Below, in pieces: positions 24,501 through 39,131 of a DNA stretch of 64,000 bases. The stretch is from Aphidius gifuensis (lineage: Eukaryota > Arthropoda > Insecta > Hymenoptera > Braconidae), in contig NC_057793.1 of assembly GCF_014905175.1 (NCBI RefSeq), positions 7,378,001 through 7,442,000 of the forward strand, given 5' to 3'. The notes beneath the pieces are model-generated. The model worked only from the letters and a program-made list of their open reading frames with translations, was not told where the DNA came from and did not search any database. Position 1 is the first letter of the stretch. Each line of letters begins with the position of its first letter. The position numbers and the translations under genes were made by a program.

Positions 24501-27500
24501 ATTTTGTCTCTTGGGAATTAATAATACCTTTTTTTTTTTTTTCCATTTTGAAATTTAAAGTAGCAATAATTGAGATATACCTCAAGTAAAATTTAGACAT
24601 TTAAAAAAAATAATTTCATTCATAAATTTAAAAAAAAAAAATTTTTAATTTTAAGAAATTAATAGACATTTAAAAAAACTAAACAAAAAATTTCATTCAG
24701 TTAATAAAAATAGATGAGGGTTGTATTTTATTTTATTTTTTTTTAAATTTTTATACAAGCCTCTTCTTTGCTCCTTTATTTTTTATTTGACCTATATATT
24801 TTCTAAGAAAAATATATGTTTAAAGCCCACTCAGCGTTACTGACCTACATTTAAATACCCACATTTTAATTTTCATTAAATGCTATTTGCTATTATGTTT
24901 TTTACATAAACTATTTATTTTTTAAATTACATATATTGTATAATTGAATTTTTTTTTATTTGAAATATTTTAATAATTATTATTACGTATCGTGTATTTC
25001 GTCACATACGCCGGATATTACAAACAGGGAGGAGATAAACCAACGAAAAGAAAAAAAAAAATAAATAGAAAAATGAATATCAGTGTATGATATATAAATT
25101 ATCCTTGTAGAATGTGAACTTTGTGCGGAATTAAATATCAAATCGCGTGAGCAGAAATCAAGTTGTATTACACACGATCCAGTTAAAATGATTTCATGAA
25201 AAAAAACTAAATATGTTTTCGTTAATTATTTAGATAAAACACTGTTAATTATTTTTTTTATAAACAATGTCAATTTGATAGAGATAAATAATTAATATTA
25301 TCATAAATGATATCATGTAATTACGTAATAAAATAAAGATATATTATATTTGAGATATGAAAATTGGGTGCGATGTATGATCAGCAAAAATTTGATCGAT
25401 CACCCCAACAAATTGATCATTATATTATCTTTAATAATATACATTTTTATTTTTAAATGTGATGTATGCAAGGACACGCATTATAATTTATTTTTATTTT
25501 TATTTGGAGTGTGTTTATTCAGACGAAATATTAATTGAAAAAAAAAAAAAGAATAAATTTATATATTCAAATAATTAAAGCATTTAATTATTTAAAAAAA
25601 TATATAAATTGTATATAGCATCTTTTAATTAAACATATATATACAATTGCTAAGGAAAGTTTAAATAAAAAAAAAGTATATAGTTATGATGTCATATATA
25701 AAAACTTATAACATGCGTGTATTAAATTGCACAAAAAAATTTTTTTATTTACTCCTTTTACAACGCAATGTAAAAATATAGCTGAAATCCCTTCCGGGAA
25801 AATGTTAAGGAAAAAAGAAAACGTATAGAAATAACATTGTCGAACTCGGGCTGGGTACCAATTAAAATTAATTACAATCCCCCCGAGTGCAGCCGCAAGT
25901 TGGTATATATCTCACATTATTTAATATCAATAATGATAAATTTCATACAGCTAAAATTGATTTTACAATAATATTAAAGGCTATCGATTAAATTGAAAGA
26001 AAAAAAATAAAATAAAAAGAGATAATAATTTCCCAAATATCTAGATTAAAATTGCACCACTTAAAAATTTATACTGACTACTAAATTAGTTCAAATTGAA
26101 GATATAATTAAATACTTTTAATACGTGAAATTTTTTTTAAATATTAAAATTGATAAATTGACATTAACTGTCAGACAAAAAAGTACTTAAATTTCATATA
26201 CACACAAACCTATATTTCTATATTTAAAAAAAAGAAAAAAAATAATTCATTGCTTCATTACTGCACACAGTAAAATATTTTTTCACAATAATTAAATTTA
26301 TTTTTATTATTTGTAAAAATATATTTTTTAATAATTTAATATTACCATTATTTTTTCTATTTAAAATATAATTTATTTATACGCATTTTATAGTTTGTTT
26401 CTATCTAAAAAAAAAATTCGCGAATGATTTAAGAGAATATATAGATCCTTGACAATTTTGCGGCTACTTTGTTGTGTTGTTAATAATATGAATATAATAC
26501 AGTCGACAAACGATATGCTTTTAGTAGTGTATATTACATTTAATATCAGAATAATATTTATATATTATTAGAGCGTGTGCGTTTAACCAACGTGATATTG
26601 AGGATAGAGAAAGTTATTTAGTATCCACCGAAGCGTGGAAATATTGTACATATACCAAACGCGTCTTTAATTCAAGGAAAATCACGAGACATTATATTAT
26701 GCGACTTATTTTTCATGATTATATTTTCACACCTATTGAATATATGTAATAAAATAAATATTAATCCTTGCTTCTTGTTTTTTTTTAAATAAAATATGTA
26801 CATATATAGATTGAAAATTGTGAAATTATTTAATATTCATTTGGAGTTGTTATTATTTATTTTCAATGATCTAACGATGCAAATTGATAAATACAGCAAA
26901 CTGGTACATTACGGTAGCAAGTGATAAACTTACTCTATTTTTTTTTTTAAATAAATTGGCAAATTGCTTATATATGAGCAAAAGCATAATTATTTAATTG
27001 AATAATCTCTGGTGGTTTTTAAAAATTCCTAAAAAATTATTTGCTACATAATATTGTTGCTTTAAAATTGGATAATTGGAATATTGATAATTAAAATATT
27101 GAAAAACAGTTTAATTTATTTTTACTAGGCATTATTATTTTTTTTTTTTATGAGACATTTAAAAAATAAAATCTTGAAAATAGGGTTTATATTGTAAATC
27201 AAAAAATAATGCTTGGTCTTTGATGAAAATTTTTTTGGGAATAGTTTAAATATGTCTTTAATTGCCTGACAAATTTAAAAATTATCCGCCAAAGCGTTTG
27301 TCCAGGAGAATTTTTGAAAAAATAAAAACTGGTAAATTACACTGATTAATATTTATGCCAGAGCAACAAGGAAATGCAACTTGCAAGCTTTAATTGTACA
27401 GCTTAATTTCAAAATGAAATGATAATAATACTCCTTTATAAAAAATTTTAAACAAATGATAGCCTCCCTGAAGAAAAAACATGCAATAAAAAAAATTGAA

Positions 27501-30500
27501 CACACACACTGTGATTAAAAGAAAAAAAAAAAAATTTGTTTGAAATTTTTCGGTGATCCTCTTTATCTTTTGCTCGACATACCCTGGTCATGATTATTTT
27601 TGATGCTACCGTTTAGTTTAACAATCCCAGGTGGTCCTTCCATCACTTTAGCCCTTTTTTTTTTTTTAAATTTTTTCTCCCATTTATTATCTCAAGCCTT
27701 CAGCATTATTTTGCTCTCATTTTTTTTTTCAAAATTCATTTTTTTTAATTTCTCATCTTTTTGTAATATTAAAACACCGTTCATATGAAAAAATGATATT
27801 TTAAATACAGTGTACAATAAACAACACGCATAACTTATTTAAAAAAAAAAAAACGAGTAATAAATATAAAAGAAATTTTCGAAAAATAAAATAAAAAGTA
27901 AGGTCATTTAAATTACTGGCTCGTTAACCATCAAGTCGTAATAACACAAGAGGGAGTTGTCTTATGATACGAAGAGAATATTTTTCTTTATTATTTTTTT
28001 TGTTTTATATTTTTTTTTTGTTCTGAATGAGTGTCAGGTATGAGGGCCGGCGTGTCATGTCACTCATCGCTTTTATTTTCGCATTTATTTTCACGTTTGC
28101 TAAAAGGTGACGTGGGTATGATTTAAACGATGTCTTGTCTTCTTCATTAATTTACGTGAGATTCAGATGAAATTTCTTCTACATAATATTTTTTTTTTTT
28201 TGAATTTCATATAATGCAATGCTTGATTGAGAATTTTACGTATATAATATTGAATGGGCGGCATAACGAGCTGACGTATTCTTAATTTAAACAGGTGATT
28301 TTTTTTTTATATTATTTTTGATATTTAAAAATTATTCTAAAGAATATATTCAACGTATAACCATTAGGTAATTTTAATTCATAATTTTGTTTATGCTTTT
28401 TTTTTTTAAATTCACTTTACACTCAATTACATGTATACATTTTATTATCGCAACCATTACAAAGATTATCTTCAAAAAAAAATATACAATTTTTTTCTTT
28501 CACATTTAATTCATTTAATTTATTATTGTAAAAAATATAAATATTAAAAAAACATGTAGTACACTTTATTCAGTTATTTCTAAAAACAGCTACTCGTTTA
28601 TCGAAATACATAAAAAAAAAAAAAAAAAAAACAATTATATAAATTCATAGAAAGTAGATTTATTATTATTATTTTAAATATTTTATGTTTTTGATAATTT
28701 CCAATAAAATAATAAATTATATAGTGCAAAAAAATAATTTGTTTTAAATTGTCAGTGTATATTTTATGGAAAATTTATTAGTTATTATTTTATTTATAAA
28801 ATTAATTATTTTTTTTGATTCTAGGTATTCATATAAAATAGCAGTGTTCAAATGTTGTTCAGTAGCAAGGTAAGATTTATTTTATTTTTTTATTTTTTAA
28901 TTTTTAAATAGATCAAAATTGATCTGTGTATATCCTGTTATTGATTCTATCACTGTGATTAGTAACAAGCTAATAGCTCATAATTTCACTTGATTTATCA
29001 GTCTGTAAAAATGAACAAAAAATAGAAAAAAATCAAATTTAAAATAATAATTTTTCACGTGATATTTAGAAACACAAGATTTATTTATAAAAAATTTATT
29101 ATTAGCTGTGTTAATAATGATTTTTTTTGGGTAATTTAAAGCCACATATAACACAGGTATTTTTATTTATTACAATATTTTTTTATTAATGGAAATATTG
29201 ACAATTATGTCTTTATAATTTTGTGTTTTGTCTCGTAGATTTCACCCACTTTCCCCAGTGTTTTTGCTATAATGGACAGTTAATAAATGTCGTTGTTTAT
29301 AGCACTTCCGTTTCCAAAATAACAATAAAAATAATAAAATAAAAAACATATACATTAAATACCTCCACCTGTCTTAAATCATAACTCTCAATTTATAAAA
29401 AAAAAATAACAAAAAATAAAAATGATATACATATTTTTTATGTCAGTTTAAAATACGCGAATTTACATTTTTCTTTTCACTCGAGTTAATTCCTAAATTA
29501 TTTGTTCAGTAATGAGAACTGAAATTGATCAATCAAAAATAATATATATAAATAAATAATAATAATAATCGTGTGTCAAATAACAAAAAAAAAAAATGTA
29601 TATAATTTTGTGTTATATAATTTAGTGATATTTGAAATTATGCTGTAATAATAGCAAAATTATTAGTTGAGCACGTTCAACTTATTGATTGTAACATCCA
29701 ATAAATGACTGGACAATTTATTATTGTGTTGGTTAAATTTATTTTAATATTTTTTATTGTTTTTAAATAAATTATATCGCAAATAAAATTCAGAATTCAA
29801 TGATGCATTTATTTTTTTACTATTTTTAAATTTATTTGGCTTGCTAATATTTTGTTTGGTCATTCAATAATAAATTGTTACCGAACTTGTTTATAATTAA
29901 TTTTTTTTATCATTATATTTAATACTAGTAAATTATTTTAGCATGACAATAGTATATTTATTTAAAAATTTACAGACACTATTTATTTTATTTTTTTTTA
30001 CTTATATTTTTTAAAAGCATATATTCCTTTCACCTATATATCCTGTGGTTATATATATTTGAAAATAAAAATATTATACCACAGTTTCGTTCAAGTATTT
30101 TTCAAGATCAAAAAACAAACCACCGACTTACCTGCATTCTCACAATAACACCTTCTACGTGTTTAAAAAAAATAAAATAGTATCTTTTTTTTATTATTAT
30201 TTATTTTTGGCAATTTATTCGTAATAACGTTATTAAAAATTTTCAAATGCAATAAAATTTTATTACACAAATTTAAAATGAAATGAACAAAAAAAATATG
30301 AAAACGAAATTTTATTATCGAGCAATATCGTTTATAATTTCAATTTAAAAAAAATATAAAAAAAAAACAATTGAATTCATAAAATAAAAATAAATATACA
30401 AATTACTTATATTCAATTGAAAAGTAATAATATAAAAAAAATTATATTACGAATTTAATTTGAGGGATTAATATCAAGAAAGTCCAATGAAATGCGACAT

Positions 30501-31406
30501 ATAAAATACTTTCAATTCAAATATGGAGCCGAAAGTTTTTGTAAATTTTTTCTATGGTAAATGAAAAATTCAAGGAAGCAAACAAAAAAAATTAAATAAT
30601 ATTCATTTCCCAGTTGAATATCAATCAATCCTCTGGACATTTTCCTTTCCAAGTTATTTTTAGAAAAATTTTCTATATACTTCCATCCAATTTTTATTAT
30701 TCTCTCACAAATAGATAGAAAAAAAAAAACTTGCATCACACAAAATTCTACAATAAAATATTAATTCTCGATTGATTTTTTAATGAAAAAAATATAAATG
30801 AAAAAAACCACTATTTTTAGCGAAATAAATGAAATTAAAAAAATTTATATTTTTGCTATTAATTTGTATTGAGGTGTTGAATTTTATTGATTGAATAAAA
30901 GGCGTTGGTCAATGCAGTATCAAATTTGGTATAAGTTAATTTGAAGAAATAAAAATACTAGTAATAAATAACAATTACCCAGGTGTCAATCTATGATAAA
31001 AACCAAGAAATTAAACTTCACGTCTTTCTTTTGGTATTTTTTATTTTATTTATTATGACTGTATAAATCAACCCCACCCCAAATAAAGTAATAAAGTATA
31101 TTTCGTTTTGGTCATTAACTCGTCTAATTTGGATTTCTGTGTGTGAATTTAATAATACCAGTTGTATCATGAATTAATTAGAAAATTTATTACGCTAAAT
31201 TTATCATACTGGATTTATACGATTATTTTTTATAATATAATATAATTAAAGTGAAAAGAATAAAATTACAATTATCATTTTGTGAATTTAATTAGTTGAT
31301 TTTTTTTTTTTCTATTTAATATTATTTTATTCGCTTGATTTAATGAGAGATGAATTAATAAATATTTATATATTTTTTATGAGATAAATAATTTGATAAA
31401 TAAGGA

Positions 31407-31428
31407 TTTATTTATTTATTTATTTATT
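31407..31428. repeat. TTTA microsatellite
   Basis: Uninterrupted tetranucleotide array of about five to six copies, followed by a one-base variant (tttg). It is one of several simple repeats in the window. Confidence 0.85.
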
Positions 31429-34400
31429 TGTTTATATTATTTAGTTTGGCCAAATAAAAATATGATTAAAAAATTAAAAACAATTAGCCAGTTTGACCAG
31501 TTTTTTTTTTTTTTCATTTACAATTGTCGGGTGGAGATTAGAAATAGTATTGATTTTAAATTTAACAAATTAAAATTGAACATATTTTAAATGGAACATT
31601 CAAGGTGATCGATTGGAATTCCAATAGTTCAATATTTCCCACAGATTTTTTTATGGTGCGTTGTTCATTTTGTAAAGTTTATTTATTTTTAAATTTCATA
31701 GATAAGTTTTTCAGAGACAGCTAATGTTGGGCAAACCATAAAAATAAAAATTTTATTCTTCTTATGGTACATAATAAGCATGTTGTTATATATATTTCAT
31801 GACCTGAATTAAATATATTTTTATATATTATTTAATAATTTTTATTTTTATCAATTCATTTATCTTTCTTCCAAATCTTACCATTTAAAAAAATTTTTTT
31901 ATTTGTTATAATTTGTATTGATTTGTATACGAGATCAAGGTGATTAGCTATTGATTTCATGATAGAAGCTTTTGTCAGTTTAAATAATAGAAAAAAAATT
32001 ATTTATAAAATCATTATTACTTGTTTTTTAGATAGTTAGTAAAATGAATTTAATTTTGAGTTATTTATTATTTTCTTGTATAATATTATTGTGATATGGC
32101 AATGCTCCTTTCAAGGAACTGAGTGTTTTTTAAAACACCACAACTATGCTTGTTGAGTGAAGGGTTTTTATATTTTACGATTTTTTTTTTCCATATTGCT
32201 ATGAGCATGCAACACCTACAAAAGTAATTGTGAATAAATAGAAACAACATAAACAAACAATTCAGACATAATGCCATATCTTTAGGCTAACATAAAAGAA
32301 TTTTAAAATAAATATAGATAAAACAAGTTGAATAATAGTGCAATGCGCACACGATGCTAATTTTAGATATATCTTTACTACTTGGAATAATAATTTTACC
32401 ATCCGCGTGAAAGCAAATTTTTATTATTATTTTTTTTTATTATCGTTAAATATGTTCCCAAGAGATTAAGTCATTGAATAGTATCATTAAATTAATAAAT
32501 CTTGTTATCAATTCAACACCAGCTATTTTAACAATTTTCAAATTATGATTTTTGCAAAATTTATATTTCCTAATATTATATTACGTGATTTAATTAATAT
32601 TTTTTTTTATTTTTTAAATTATATTTATGAAATTAAAATAATCGACAAATAAAATCCCATATTGACACGCTCATTTTGAAACTGTTTAATCAACCGTTTA
32701 TTTTTTTTTTTTTTATTTTTTCATATTTTTCTTTGACAGTTGATTGATAATAATAACCAGAAATTTAATTACAATTATAAAAAAAATAGTTTATTATTAT
32801 ATTTTGTAATAAATAGTATAAACAAATAATTTATTATATGATTTTTTTTTTTTTGTTTAAGATGTAATATGAGAGTTTAAATTTTTTTTTAGTTTATAAT
32901 ACACGTGAGATTTTTATTTTATTTTACATATGCAGTTAAAAAAATTATTAGCTAATAGTAATTATTTGCTTTTCTTTTATGTCTCTTAATAAACATCATG
33001 ATGCAATAAATTTAATTTTTTCTTTTTTTCTTCTCAATGTCGTTTATGAAAATTATCAGAATATTATGTTTATAAAATCAAATTAATAGATAAAGGATAT
33101 TATAAAAATGAAAAATAAAATACAAGGTAGTTTGGCTTTCACATGAACACATTAGCAATTATATCGAGCAATTATTTAAACAATAAGCATGTATTGTTTA
33201 CAAAAAAAAAAAAAATATTACGCCAATGAAATACTCTACTAATTTATCGGCATAAATATTTTCAATTACAATCTATTTTTATGACGTTAAAAAATAATGA
33301 AAAACAAATGTTAATTTAATTTACATGTGTCATTTAAATTATTTTGAAATTTATAAATAATTGTTGTCATTGCAAATTGCCACAAAATTTCCCCATTGAA
33401 TTTTCACTTCCTCTAATTTCGTGAATATTACAAAAATGTTATTATAATTTTGTCACCAATTCGTGTTAAATTACAAGTATATGAAAAAAAAAATTACGGG
33501 GCTTATGATTACACTATTATTTCACGTATTAACGAAATTCAAGTTAATCTAATTGACGGAGAAAGTCCCCAAGATATATTCCGGATATGTAATTAACCAA
33601 AGGAATTCAATGTGTAATCTCTCATGGGACATTTTCATATATATAATAAAAATTGATTAGAATTAATATTTATTTTTTGCTGATGTACACACCCAATTGA
33701 AAAAAAAGAAAATTTATAAAATATTAAATAATAAAACATCACGCAAAAATTATCTATAATTTATCAATTATCAGATAAATACTGTAAAATTAAATTGAAA
33801 ATATAATTTCAATTATTATATATATGAATTTAATTATTTTTTAATATTAAATTTATATATTACGTTAAATGGCAAATAAAATATTGACCCATTTTTTAAA
33901 AACTGGTAAAATTAAATAAATTTCACTCAAGGTTTTGTAAACACATTGCAGCCTATTTTTATTATGCAATGTATCACATTTAATCGCACTTTATATCGTG
34001 ATGGTTATACTTTGATAGAAAGTTTTTTATTTTTTCAATTTAATCATCGTAATGATGATTTAATAAATAAATATACTCGTGTCTTTGCGTTTTAGTTTTT
34101 TTTTTTTTTATACTTTTGAATTTCATGCTTGTTTTCTTAATATGTATATACGACAATATAATTTTATTGTTTTATTTTGTTCGAAGTATTGTATTATTAA
34201 TAATAATTATTATACTTTCACGAAAAATTAATTTTTTTATGGTATTATTAATTTATTTCCGTGAGTATTGTCTTTATGAACCTTTTAAGGTGAATTTTAT
34301 TTTCATAATGATTATTATTATTTGTGAAAAATACAATAGAATATTTGTTTGATTTTTAATGAGTTTTAGTTTTTTTAAATTCTTGAGATAATATCGATAT

Positions 34401-35080
34401 GAAGTCATTTCCTTGTTCTCATAATTATCAATAGTCTTGGTATAATTTTATTGAAAATATTTTCATCTAATTATCGATGTATTTCTCAATGGTAATTAAG
34501 AAAAATATTATCATGCAATTTAAATTGTAATTTTTTTAAAATGATTTATTAAACTTTGACAATTTACATGTAATTTTATTTTTTATTTTTTCGTAACTGG
34601 AAAGTCATTTTGATTACAATCTTCAGTGTCTTTTTTTTTTTTTTTTATCTTGTAATGATTACAATCAATTTGAATTTAAATCCTTGTCGAACAAATTTGA
34701 TACAATCAAGATATCAAATGAATTCAACTGTCATTCTAATTTTAAAAAAAAATTATTTAAAAATGATTTTATATATTTTTTTTTAATTCAAATAATGCTG
34801 AGAGAAAAAAAAAACAAAAAAAAATTATAATTTTTATCATTAACAAGGCTCTCATAAAATTTTATAATTATATATTTTTTTATGAATTTGAATTTTCAGT
34901 CTCAATGATATTGTTATACGAGGAAAAAAATAAAAACAAAAAAACAAGACGAAAAATTTATCAATTCAAGTTTTCTCAATAATTTTTTTTTTCTTTTTTT
35001 GACGCAATAACTTGAATTTTTACATTTTTATATGTCTTTGATTATTAACAAATAATTTTTTTCTTTAATTCAAAGCTGGT

Positions 35081-35828
35081 TTAGTCACCACCTGCCATAA
35101 CTTCCATAAATTCTGAAAAATAATTTATGATAAATTTCCAAATAAAAACACCAGCAGAATAGATAATTTTTTTTAAATTTTATAAATTTAAACTTACCAT
35201 CAAAATCAAGTGTACCAGAACCATCAGCATCAATTTCTTCAATCATTAAATCAAGTTCTTCATTTGTCAATTTATCATCTAATTCATGTAGAATTTGTTT
35301 AAAAACATCAGTTGTTATATAACCATTACCCTCTTTATCATAAAGACGAAATGCTTCACGAAGTTCTTGTTGCATTGCTTCAGTATCTTCTTCAACTAAA
35401 AATCTAGCAGCAAGTGTACAAAATTCTTCAAATTCCAGCTCACCAGATCCTTAAAAATTCAAATAAATTTCCATATTAAAAACTAAAACATCAATAATAT
35501 TTAAAACACACTAACCATCTTCATCAACTTCAGCAATAATTTCAGCAAGTGTTTCTTCAGTTTGCTCATAACCCAACATATTTAAAATTGTTCCAACCAT
35601 GTCTGTTCCAATGCACCCTTTTTTACTTTGATCAAAAGCATCAAAAGCTTTTTTTAACACTAAAAAAAAATTACTCATTTATTTTTTAATCAATATTTCA
35701 ATTTTTTTATTTAAAAAAAAAAAAAACAACAACTTACAAACAATTTGATCCTTTCCTAACTCATCCTGAAATAATATATAAAATTATTTATTATCAATTT
35801 TATATTAAATTAATATTTAGCTCACCAT
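35081..35828 (-). CDS. TpnC: Troponin C, two-site (F2-like) isoform (5 exons, 152 aa)
   Basis: Calcium-binding subunit of the thin-filament troponin complex; calcium binding relieves troponin I inhibition of actin-myosin. Exons are 35826-35828 (the ATG alone), 35738-35765, 35516-35659, 35198-35449 and 35081-35112, with intron phases 0, 1, 1, 1. There are four EF-hands. Loop 1 (20-31) ends in Met and is degenerate. Loop 2 (56-67, DEDGSGELEFEE) is canonical. Loop 3 (96-107) ends in Val and is degenerate. Loop 4 (132-143, DADGSGTLDFDE) is canonical. This II-plus-IV pattern is that of insect F2-type troponin C. Length is normal. It sits about 1.3 kb from a second troponin C gene in the same orientation. 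It is not calmodulin, which keeps all four loops. Confidence 0.95.
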
Positions 35829-37110
35829 TTTACTGTTTTTTTTTTTAAATTAAGAGTTACTACTAATTCTAATATTTAAGTAAATTATTTAAAAGCAACG
35901 ACGACCTGGCCACAACTTGGCAATATGCGGGAATAACTGTCGAGCAACATCGTTTTTAAACGGAGCTAAAATTTCCTGGCAACGTATAATCAAATCGTCA
36001 TTTTAGGTCGTTTTCATAAAATTCTTCTAGTGGTTTTCAAATTTGTGCGAGGACACACACTCGTATGTCGCACAAAATTTTTTTATTTTTATTTTTTAAA
36101 CTCATTAAATTCCGTCAATATTGCATTTATACATCTCGGCAATTATTTTTTTATTTCCAATTAAAATTAAATATTCAAAAAAAAAAAATTCTAAACATAT
36201 TTATTATTAGATTATATATATTTTAAAAATAAAATTGGACAAATATATTTTATAATTAGATTTGTATTTAAATTACTTTACGTTTTATTTTTTTTTTAAA
36301 AACAATTAAATTTTAAAATAATAATATTGTTATAATTTTAAATATCAGACAATGCATAACAATTATTTGTGTATTTATTTGAATTATCGTGTCAAGTTGG
36401 CATGAAAAATAAATTATGTGTAGTCTAGTATTTTGTTGGCATGAGTTAACATTGTCACTCTACTGTCATCATTATCATGAATAAAATTTTTAGTAATATG
36501 AATTATTAAATACATAGTTTGTTGAAATAAATAATTGTCATTTATGTACTGATACAATGCTACTGACAGAAATTTAATGCCAAAAACTTGAGTCTCTCTT
36601 GTTAATTAATTATTTATTACAATTGACAACAAACTTGGCGCAAGTTTTTTCATAAATTCATTAATCCAATAATAAATATTTATTAATTTTTTTAATTATG
36701 CATCATTGAACAATAATAATGAAAATTAATTAACTGATTAATCATTGATAAAATATGTCACTTGTTATTTCTCCACAATCAATTGAACAACGAGAATTTA
36801 ATTATTGAAAAATCATTTTTTATTAAAAGTAATATATAAAATTAAATAACTCCTTTATATCATGAAAAAATTTAAATTCATTTCAACAGATGATTACAAT
36901 TCTCATTACAGCTAAATCAAATTCACATGATTAAAAAAATATTAAATTAAAATAAATCAATAATTATTAAACAAACTCAAATAAACTATTAATCATTTTT
37001 TAATTTTCGTTTTTTTTTTTATTATTAAAAGTTTTCATATTTTTTATTTACATAATATTTTTTTTTGTTAATTTTTTTTTTTTTTCCATTTTGAAGATTC
37101 AGTCGATTGA
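35829..37110. other. Intergenic region between troponin C genes
   Basis: About 1.28 kb separates the start of one troponin C gene from the stop of the next. The 35880-36070 part is GC-richer than the rest and lies just upstream of the F2-like gene, so it is the likely promoter or 5' untranslated region. I could not fix a TATA box, initiator or muscle-factor site with confidence. The remainder is AT-rich with no gene seen. Confidence 0.5.
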
Positions 37111-37918
37111 TTAGTGGGTCATTGCTTCAACGAATTCTAGAGAAAGAAAAGAGAATAATAATTTAAATATTTTATTGATATTTTATTGATAATATATTAT
37201 GAAAAATAAATTTACCTTCAAAATCAAGTGTACCAGAACCATCAGCATCAATATCTTCAATAATCATGTCAAGTTCTTCGTCAGTTAAATTCTCATCGAT
37301 TTCCGATAATATTTCACGAAAACAATCAGTTGTTATATAGCCATTTCCTTCTCTATCATAAAGTCGAAATGCTTCTTTAAGTTCAACTTTTAAAGCTTCA
37401 ATATCAACATCTTCTTCTAAAAATTTAGCAGCTACTGAGCAAAAATCTTCGTAATTAACTTCACCACTATCTAAAAAAGAAAGTAAAATTAATTATACAT
37501 ATATTATTTTTAAAAATTAATCATTTTTAATGATTTATTTCCTTTTTTTTTCCTACCAAACATGTCGACTTGAACAATTGCATCACGAAGTTCCCTCGAT
37601 CCTTGTTCAAATTCAATTCCCATCATCGTTAAAATTGTGTGAATATCATCTGTCTTTATCATATTAGTTTTATCCTTGTCAAAAGCATCAAAAGCAGTTT
37701 TTAATTCTATAAAAAATAAATAATAATAATATAGAAAATTAATTAATATTATTAAAAATTTCACTATTTAAAAAAAATGGAATTTTAACTTACGTTTTTT
37801 TTGATCTTTGCTGAGTTGTCCTGGTTCCTAAAAAAAAATCACAAAAGAAATGAATAAATTTTTAATTTAAATATATGAAATTTAGCACCACTTAATTTTA
37901 ATTATTTACCATAGCCAT
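37111..37918 (-). CDS. TpnC: Troponin C, single-site (F1-like) isoform (5 exons, 157 aa)
   Basis: Second troponin C. Exons are 37910-37918 (Met-Ala-Met), 37794-37827, 37557-37706, 37216-37470 and 37111-37136, with the same phases (0, 1, 1, 1) as its neighbour. Loop 1 (24-35) has Asn at the usual Gly position and ends in Asp. Loop 2 (62-73, DMFDSGEVNYED) has Phe at ligand position 3 and Asp at position 12, so binding there is doubtful. Loop 3 (103-114) ends in Cys. Only loop 4 (139-150, DADGSGTLDFEE) is canonical. A single competent site at IV is the signature of the insect F1 isoform used in stretch-activated flight muscle; the flight-muscle role is inferred. The C-terminus ends VEAMTH. Both genes derive from one ancestor by tandem duplication. 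Confidence 0.93.
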
Positions 37919-39131
37919 TATGATGAATTTGGTAAATAAATCACAGACGTGTCAGATAATAAAAAATAAATAATAAAATTGTTTTTTTTTTTGAATGTAG
38001 ACACAATACGTATGAATGTCTTGATTAATTTTAAGATGTTCCGATGAACGTTCAAACTCTTAATGGCTTTGAAATCGTATGTTTAATATCAGATTGATTA
38101 CTGTTGATGAGTGTGATGTTGCATGCAATTTACGAATGATTGAAGAAAGAATTAATTCACGTTTTGTAACTATAAAAAAACAACTTGACCTGATAAGAGG
38201 TATGTCCAAGTGTGCTTTGAGGTTTCAATTACAGGTCTAGGTCAGTATAAATAAATTATAAAAATAAAAATCATATGATGATATATTATTCCATTTGTTA
38301 AAATTAGCTGACAATAACTAGAATATTCTAATGACAATTCATTTATCTAATTTTAAAAAATTGATAACAAAGAAATTTAAATATTTTATTTTTTCTTTTT
38401 ATTATCTTATTTATTCATCAAAAAAAAAAAAATATAATAATATATTTTTTTTTTTAATTTTAATAATTTAATTTACATAATTCATTAAACTTTATTTTCA
38501 TAAATCATTTTTTTTTATTATTATTATAATTTCTTTTTTTTTTCTCAAATTAATCATAAAATTTTACATAAATTTTTTCTCTAAAAAAATCATCAAATTT
38601 ATTAAAATGTTTAAATTAAATTTCATTATTTAACAATGTTGCTAAAATAATTTTTTTGATTTATTATATAAAATGATTATCTCGTTTTTTTAATTTTTTT
38701 TTTCTTTGATCATTTTTTTTTTTTTTTTTAAAGGTAGTTTAATTTATTTGGCTTGACGTATCATTGACTATTGCCAATTTAAATTTATCTAGCTCATTGC
38801 CAAAAAGTTTCTAGTAGCATCTTCCAACTTGGCTGATTGCCATTTATCATACATACACTTACACATATTAATGTCCTCGATACAATTTGGCCCAATCAGA
38901 TAAAATGTCGATGCATGTTTTTGCATTTGTCACTTGGCTTTAATGATTTTAAATGACGAAAAAAATACAAAAATAGATAATTTTATCATTCAACGTATTT
39001 TACTAATAATATATTATATATTTCTCGTTTTTTTTTTTCAAATTTAAATAAATATTATGCATCAAGATGAGTTAAAATATATTTTTAAAAATGCTCAATA
39101 AAATTTAATTATAAAAATAATTATTTTAAAT
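37919..39131. other. Intergenic region upstream of F1-like troponin C
   Basis: The patches near 38030-38250 and 38740-38940 have mixed composition; the rest is T-rich. The first is a plausible promoter or 5' untranslated exon for the troponin C gene, and the second lies just past the 3' end of the next gene. No clear core promoter motif and no reading frame were found. Confidence 0.45.

Larger units (their letters stand above)
16961..35080. other. 18-kb AT-rich gene desert with scattered islands
   Basis: I see no gene here that can be supported. GC-richer islands stand out at about 17190-17370, 18664-18760, 21500-21610, 22130-22270, 24200-24470, 25780-25910, 26430-26700 and 27900-28140. They may be enhancers, untranslated exons or non-coding RNA exons. 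Homopolymer runs of 15-20 bases occur, for example near 17825 and 28615. A TTTA microsatellite lies at about 31407-31428. Open frames up to 96 codons are low complexity. Confidence 0.5.
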
